Position numbers and translations under genes: made by a program | From: Zygnema circumcarinatum | Taxonomy: Eukaryota; Streptophyta; Zygnematophyceae; Zygnematales; Zygnemataceae | Length of the DNA: 24,583 nucleotides | NCBI GenBank assembly: GCA_037447605.1 | Contig: CM074821.1 | Location: 506,732-531,314 of the forward strand | Direction: 5' to 3' | Part shown: positions 20,289-24,583 of the stretch, in pieces | Layout: each line of letters opens with the position of its first letter | How positions within the stretch are numbered: position 1 is the first letter of the stretch | The notes under the pieces: generated by a model | The model's database searches: none | Told to the model about the DNA's origin: nothing | What the model saw: the letters and a program-made list of their open reading frames with translations, nothing else

Positions 20289-23200
20289 TCACGAGCTCAG
20301 GTCCTGCAATTTCTGCCAAAAACGAAAAAGAAAAAAAAAGCGAGACAAACAAAATATACAGAAACGGGAATAAGTGACATCACGTTCTATGTAACACAGG
20401 CTGCGCTGCGTGGCTGCATGGAACGTGCCAGCCAATGGCTAACAGACAGTTGCGGAACTAAACCCATAGCAACTGTGCATTGATTTAATTCCAAAGAGAT
20501 CCTGTCAAGCAAAGCGCGATGTTCCAATTTGCGTTCCCGTTCCTTGTTGAGGGGTTCATAAGGGTTCAAGGGTTCAGATTAGGGGTGGATTTTAGGTCAT
20601 GGAGTTACCTCCAGGAACTGAGAAGCCGTATCGATGGAAGTGGACCCCACCACGACCTCTCGCCCCAACTGCTCACTCAGCCAATGGGCCGCTCGAACCT
20701 TTTGTTTCCAAAACCCAAATCCCAAATTTCCTTTGATAAGCCAAAAAACCTAATTCATCGGTAAACCAAAAACCCTCATCCTCTTGCTCGGCCCAAAACC
20801 CTAATCCTCGTACTGAACCCAAAATTCTAATTTCCCAACCAATGTTCCAACCTAAGCAGGAGACCCACAAAGAAGGGATTTCAGTACGAGTAATGTATTA
20901 CACATTTGGACCTCTCGCTTCTGTTTTGTTCTCCAACACCCAATTTTCACAAAGCGCAAACTTACGAATGAAAACCAAGAACGAAAAAAATCAAAAAAAG
21001 TAAAGAATGGCATAGTTAGGTCAGAGCCGCACCTCAGCCCTTGTCATGCCTCCGATAATAAAAATAAAAATTCGGCCTTTCGATTTTCCTCCCAAACCTA
21101 ACTCTGGCGACCGTTTTCTGTAATACAGAAAATTCCACCGCCATATACACTCAAATTTTGGACAACCCATAACTTTAAAAAACCCGTAAAGATTTTTACA
21201 AACTTGCGCCTCTAAGGGACAGAACCCAACATTCGATCTAAAGCACCGAAAATTTTGCCTATTTTTCACATTTCCTCACAAAAGTTTACCCATTTCTTTT
21301 TTAGAAGGAGCACCATACCTGGAAGCTGGGCCTTCATTCGTTGAAATTTCTTCAATTTTTTCTTTTTTCGGAGCTGCCCAATTATGCGTTCTCACACTTC
21401 CACTCCTTTCTCTGCTGCCCGATGATGTGCTCTCACTCATATTCTGACCTGAGAACTCTCCTTCCAGATTTTTCGCCGTAGGATAAAAATCTTCCGGTAG
21501 ACTCCCTGCAGCTAAATCTTCGGTAAGATCCTGAGATAAAAAAAAAAAAAAAAAAGAAAAAAAGGGGAAGGAGGGGAGGTTGGGGGAGAGAAAAGAGAGG
21601 GATTTTGAGTTATTCACGGTTACCCAAATAAAAGTGAAAAGGGGCAGAGAAAGAGGTGGGGGGGGGGGAGAGAGTGAGAGAGAGATGGGGGACGGGAAAG
21701 GGGGCGGGAGAAAGAAAATAGAAAGCGAGAGGGGAGAGAGAGAAAGGGAGAGCGGGGGAGGAAGAGAAACAGGGGAAGAGAGGGGAGAGAAGGGAGAGAG
21801 CGAGAGCAGGCGGAGGGGAGGGAGAGAGAGGGGAAGGTAGAAAGAGAGAGGGAGAGACGAAATGCGAGAGAAAAAAAGAGAAATAGAGAGAGTGAGAGAG
21901 GATTGTGTGTGGCCTAAGCCTTTTGAGGTGTGATACTAGAACTTCAGGAAAAATAGCTCTTACTTAGACTTCGATCAAAAAACTTCGAGAAAAAATTCTG
22001 TTTCTCTTTTCTGTTTTTTCTTTCTTTCACTTTCTTAGAATTTTTAAGGTCGCGGTTTTCTAAGGTTTGAGATATTGTGCAATTTGAACCAAATGCAAAA
22101 AAAGTGTTTCTTTCTTATATATTTCGTACCCTGATGTACGGATAGAACCGGAACAAAGCATGCGTGCCTTCTGTCGGCTTGCGATAAAAAGTTCGGAGGC
22201 CCAATCTTTCCTGCAGTTCAAAAGAATTTCAAAAAATCTCAAAAACTTTCTATCAATAATTTCAGCATTATGAAAGAAACTGCTCAAGGAAATTTGGAAA
22301 AAAAAAAAAAAAAATTGCCCGTGAAGTTGGAAATCCATTCACTTGGACCGAGTATAGTCAAGGAAAAAAAAAAACTACAATGTTTGGCATATTTTCAAAA
22401 AAGAAGTGCTTTCCGTACCACTTTGGTGGCCTGCTCTTTGCTTCTCAAATGAAATTTGTGTTGAAATTTTCTTTCGTGCCACATTTTTTTAGTGAAATCT
22501 ACTCCGAGAAACTGAAGCTGCAGAATGTTCTCCATATCAGAATCTGAAAGACCGGAAACCTGTGAAAAAAAAAAAAGACAAACGGGTGCAAAAAGGGGAA
22601 AAGAAAGGGCTGAAAACAAAGCTATGGGTCTTCAAAGTTAGAATGAGGTCAAAGGACAAGGTTCAGGGTTCAGGGTTCAGGGTTCAGGGTTCAGGGTTCA
22701 GGGTTCAGGGTTCAGGGTTCAGGGTTCAGGGTTCAGGGATCAGGGTTCAGGGTTCAGGGTTCAGGGTTCAGGGTTCAGGGTTCAGGGTTCAGGGTTCAGG
22801 GTTCAGGGTTCAGGGTTCAGGGTTCAGGGTTCAGGGTTCAGGGTTCAGGGTTCAGGGCCTTACCGTCCTCCATCTCTCGAGGTCGAACTTGTCGGGATGC
22901 GTCGCTCCGTACACACACAGGAGCCGCTTTTTGCGCTCAGAGGACATGCCCTGCATCACTCCGCGCAGTTGCATCATCAATTTTCAACATCACTTTCGAC
23001 TTTCTACATCACTCTGCGCTGCAAACTGATGCGAAGGGCTGTAGGACCAAAAGAAAGGACCATTAGCAGAAAAACCTCTCCCCCTCCCTCTCCCTCTCCC
23101 TCGTCCTCTCCATCTCTTCTTTTACAACTCTTACTTTGTCTGCGGAAAAGGGGTGTAGATTTGTATTTACTTTCTGTTTGATGAGCAATTGTTCCAGGTC

Positions 23201-24093
23201 GAGGCTGTGTTTGTCTCCAAAAACAAAGCCCTGCTCTGATTGGCCGATTTCCTTCAACTCCTCCAGATTTACCCGGTCCGATAAAAACTTCGTTATCTGT
23301 ATAAAAAAAATATATATATTGAAAGGTATCAAATGGCATGTCTGAGTCAGTAGTGGAGATTTCAGCCCCTTAGACGAAAAATCGCTACAGTTTGTAGGGT
23401 TTCTTTGCGAGTCAATAAGGTCAAACTTTCGCAGGAAAATGGAAAAAGGACAAGAAAAAAAAACAACAACAGAAGGAAGACTGTTCGATTCTGTGTGTTA
23501 GAAAAGAAAAAATAACAAATAAAATATTATAGAAAAGTGTTTGTGTTTTTCGCACCATGAAATGAATGTCCACTCTCGCTTTCAGTTCCATAAATTTGGG
23601 CAAAGTTTGTACTAACTCGCCCATTTCCTTCAAAGTCTCCGCTCGTCTGTGGCACTTTGGTGGCATTGTTAGATCATGAAAGTCCTGTCACTCTCTCTCT
23701 CTCTCTCCCCCTCCGAACCCCTCTCTCTCACACTCTCCCTCTCGCTCTCCCTCTCCCTCTCTCCCTCTCTCCCTCTCTCTCGCTCACACACTATCACGTT
23801 TGCATCAGATCCTTCTGAGACACTCAAATAACAGCACCACACAAACCTGCTTTACACAACAGAAGGGCTGAAAACAGAAGATCCGAAACCACTAGAAAAA
23901 CCTCAGAAGTTGAAAAAAATCAAGGTGTGGAAATCTCACACTAATTACAACACTTTTTTTATTAATATAACATATATATATACGAAACATGAGGGTAATG
24001 TAAGCATGCATATGGCCATATAGAAAATAGAAAAACTTACGTGTCTCTTACAGCTTTCAGCTGGTCCACAAGATCACAAATTTTTAGAGTGGC
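20289..24093 (-). CDS. SEC1: SEC1/Munc18 (KEULE-type) SNARE-binding protein, partial (5' end outside window)
   Basis: Exons, 5' to 3' on the - strand: 24093-24041, 23646-23556, 23296-23171, 22950-22864, 22559-22422, 22210-22130, 21530-21319, 21117-21033, 20698-20609, 20303-20289. Total 978 nt, 325 C-terminal residues. SM proteins of this branch bind syntaxin-type SNAREs and promote exocytic vesicle fusion; KEULE does this at the plant cell plate. Seen: LKEMGELVQTLPKF, then LKEIGQSEQGFVFGD (matching the LGQLEQDLVFGD block of plant SEC1), RKKRLLCVYGATHPDKFD, ALFRFYPYIR, and LAAGSLPEDFYP followed by a charged, Ser-rich linker. Then come GRIFIFIIGGMTRAEVRAAH, with the SM-typical IGG.TR.E core, and LGREVVVGSTSIDTASQFLE. 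The linker in the SM fold varies between species. Uncertain points: the donor at 22422 could be 22419 (one extra Val), and the last 15-nt exon (D-L-S-S-stop) rests on phase and splice sites only. Vps45 or Sly1 are less likely, given the FVFGD block. Confidence 0.9.
20741..20840 (+). repeat. 26-bp minisatellite derived from a telomere-like unit
   Basis: Four degenerate units start at about 20741, 20766, 20792 and 20818 (period 25-26), each opening with CCAAAA plus CCTAAT, CCTCAT or TCTAAT. It lies in the SEC1 intron between exons 21117-21033 and 20698-20609. Confidence 0.65.
21540..21900 (+). repeat. Poly-A run and GA-rich tract in a SEC1 intron
   Basis: An A-rich stretch at 21538-21563 gives the acceptor at 21531 a T-rich polypyrimidine tract on the SEC1 strand. 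It is followed by purine-rich DNA to about 21900 (GGGGGGGGG, GAGAGAG, GGGAAAG units). On the SEC1 sense strand the whole tract is pyrimidine-rich. Confidence 0.8.
22661..22857 (+). repeat. (TTCAGGG)28 heptamer array in a SEC1 intron
   Basis: About 28 tandem copies of GGGTTCA, nearly perfect, with one GGGATCA unit near 22737-22742. TTCAGGG differs from the plant telomere unit TTTAGGG by one base. The array ends next to the donor of exon 22950-22864 and reads CCCTGAA in the SEC1 sense strand. It has no spacers, so it is not a CRISPR array. Confidence 0.95.
23686..23790 (+). repeat. CT-rich microsatellite in a SEC1 intron
   Basis: CTCTCTCTCTCTC followed by CCCTCTC units and CTCGCTCACAC, in the intron between exons 24093-24041 and 23646-23556. 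On the SEC1 strand it is purine-rich. Confidence 0.8.
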
Positions 24094-24149
24094 CTGTCAA
24101 AAGCAGAGAAGCAAAGTAGGCAGGTTTTCGAAAATTTTAGGCACAGGCA

Positions 24150-24583
24150 TACGCAGAGAGGGAGGGACAGGCAGGGGGAGAATGGGAGGGAAGGAGAACG
24201 AGAGGTGCAAGAGAGGGACGAGAGGGAGGGAGGGAGGGAGGCAGGAGAAAGTGGGGAACGAGTAAGGAACGGGAGGGAGGGGGGGAAGGAGGGAGAGGAG
24301 AAAGAGTGATTGGCAGGGAGGGACGGAAGGGAGGGAGGGCAGGGAGGGAGGAGGAGAGGGGAACGAGAGGGAGGAAGAGAGATGCGGGAGAGAGGGCGGG
24401 GAAGGAGGAGGAGAGGGAACGAGAGGTTGTGGGAGAGGTGCGGGAGGGAGGGCGGGAAAGGAGGTGAGGGGAAAGCGGGAGGGAGGACGAGAGGTGCAGG
24501 AGAGAAGGACGGGTGGGCGGAGGGAGGGGGGGAGAGAGAGGGAGAGGGAGAGAGAGAGGGAGGGGGAGAGAGAGAGGGAGAGG
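24150..24583 (+). repeat. Purine-rich tract running off the right edge
   Basis: GGGAGGGAGGGAGG, GAACGAGAGG and GAGAGAGGG units to the window end, with repeated GGAACGAGAGG blocks (for example near 24360 and 24416). It lies upstream of the first SEC1 exon seen here, so it is probably intron; the preceding exon is outside the window. Confidence 0.8.

Noticed and set aside
22661-22857. CRISPR-like array
   Set aside because: Pure 7-nt tandem repeats with no spacers, in a eukaryotic intron.
22562-23029. Open frame with a GSGFRVQ heptapeptide repeat on +
   Set aside because: The 7-nt TTCAGGG array read in threes gives a 7-residue period without stops. It is antisense to SEC1 and has no promoter or homology.

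Overview
The window is nuclear DNA of a photosynthetic eukaryote. It carries four intron-rich protein genes with 43 inferred introns, all GT-AG. Their proteins look most like land-plant and green-algal versions: a phytyl-ester-synthase-type acyltransferase, APC6/CDC16, CYP51 (sterol 14-alpha-demethylase) and a KEULE/SEC1-type SM protein. Introns and spacers carry many CCCTAAA(A) telomere-like tracts, which also fits plants and algae. A green-lineage organism, perhaps a streptophyte or other alga, is the best guess; an alga with a secondary plastid and plant-type telomere repeats cannot be excluded. No bacterial, organellar, viral or transposase gene was recognised.

Layout. 38-5902 (+): 3' part of a plastid-type acyltransferase gene, 13 exons in the window, with its start beyond the left edge. 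5903-7158: convergent spacer. 7159-13829 (-): a complete 16-exon CDC16/APC6 gene, 551 aa. 13830-14611: divergent spacer of about 780 bp shared by CDC16 and CYP51, with a telo-box-like block, purine tracts and a (TGCC)17 repeat touching the CDC16 start. 14612-18742 (+): a complete 8-exon CYP51 gene, 504 aa. 18743-20288: convergent spacer with a telomere-like block. 20289-24093 (-): 3' half of a SEC1-type gene, 10 exons in the window, with its start beyond the right edge. The genes alternate + - + -.

The exon models were built by hand from splice sites, reading phase and remembered family conservation. In every gene the exon lengths sum to a whole number of codons and the phases agree across every junction. 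The genes do not form a pathway: they serve plastid lipid metabolism, the cell cycle, sterol synthesis and vesicle fusion. I found no convincing new multi-gene system.

What is unusual is the non-coding DNA. There is over 2.5 kb of polypurine/polypyrimidine sequence, including a 1-kb purine-only-like intron block with internal duplications of about 290 bp. Telomere-like tracts sit in at least seven places. A TTCAGGG heptamer array of about 28 units lies in a SEC1 intron. Several decoy splice acceptors lie in CT tracts.
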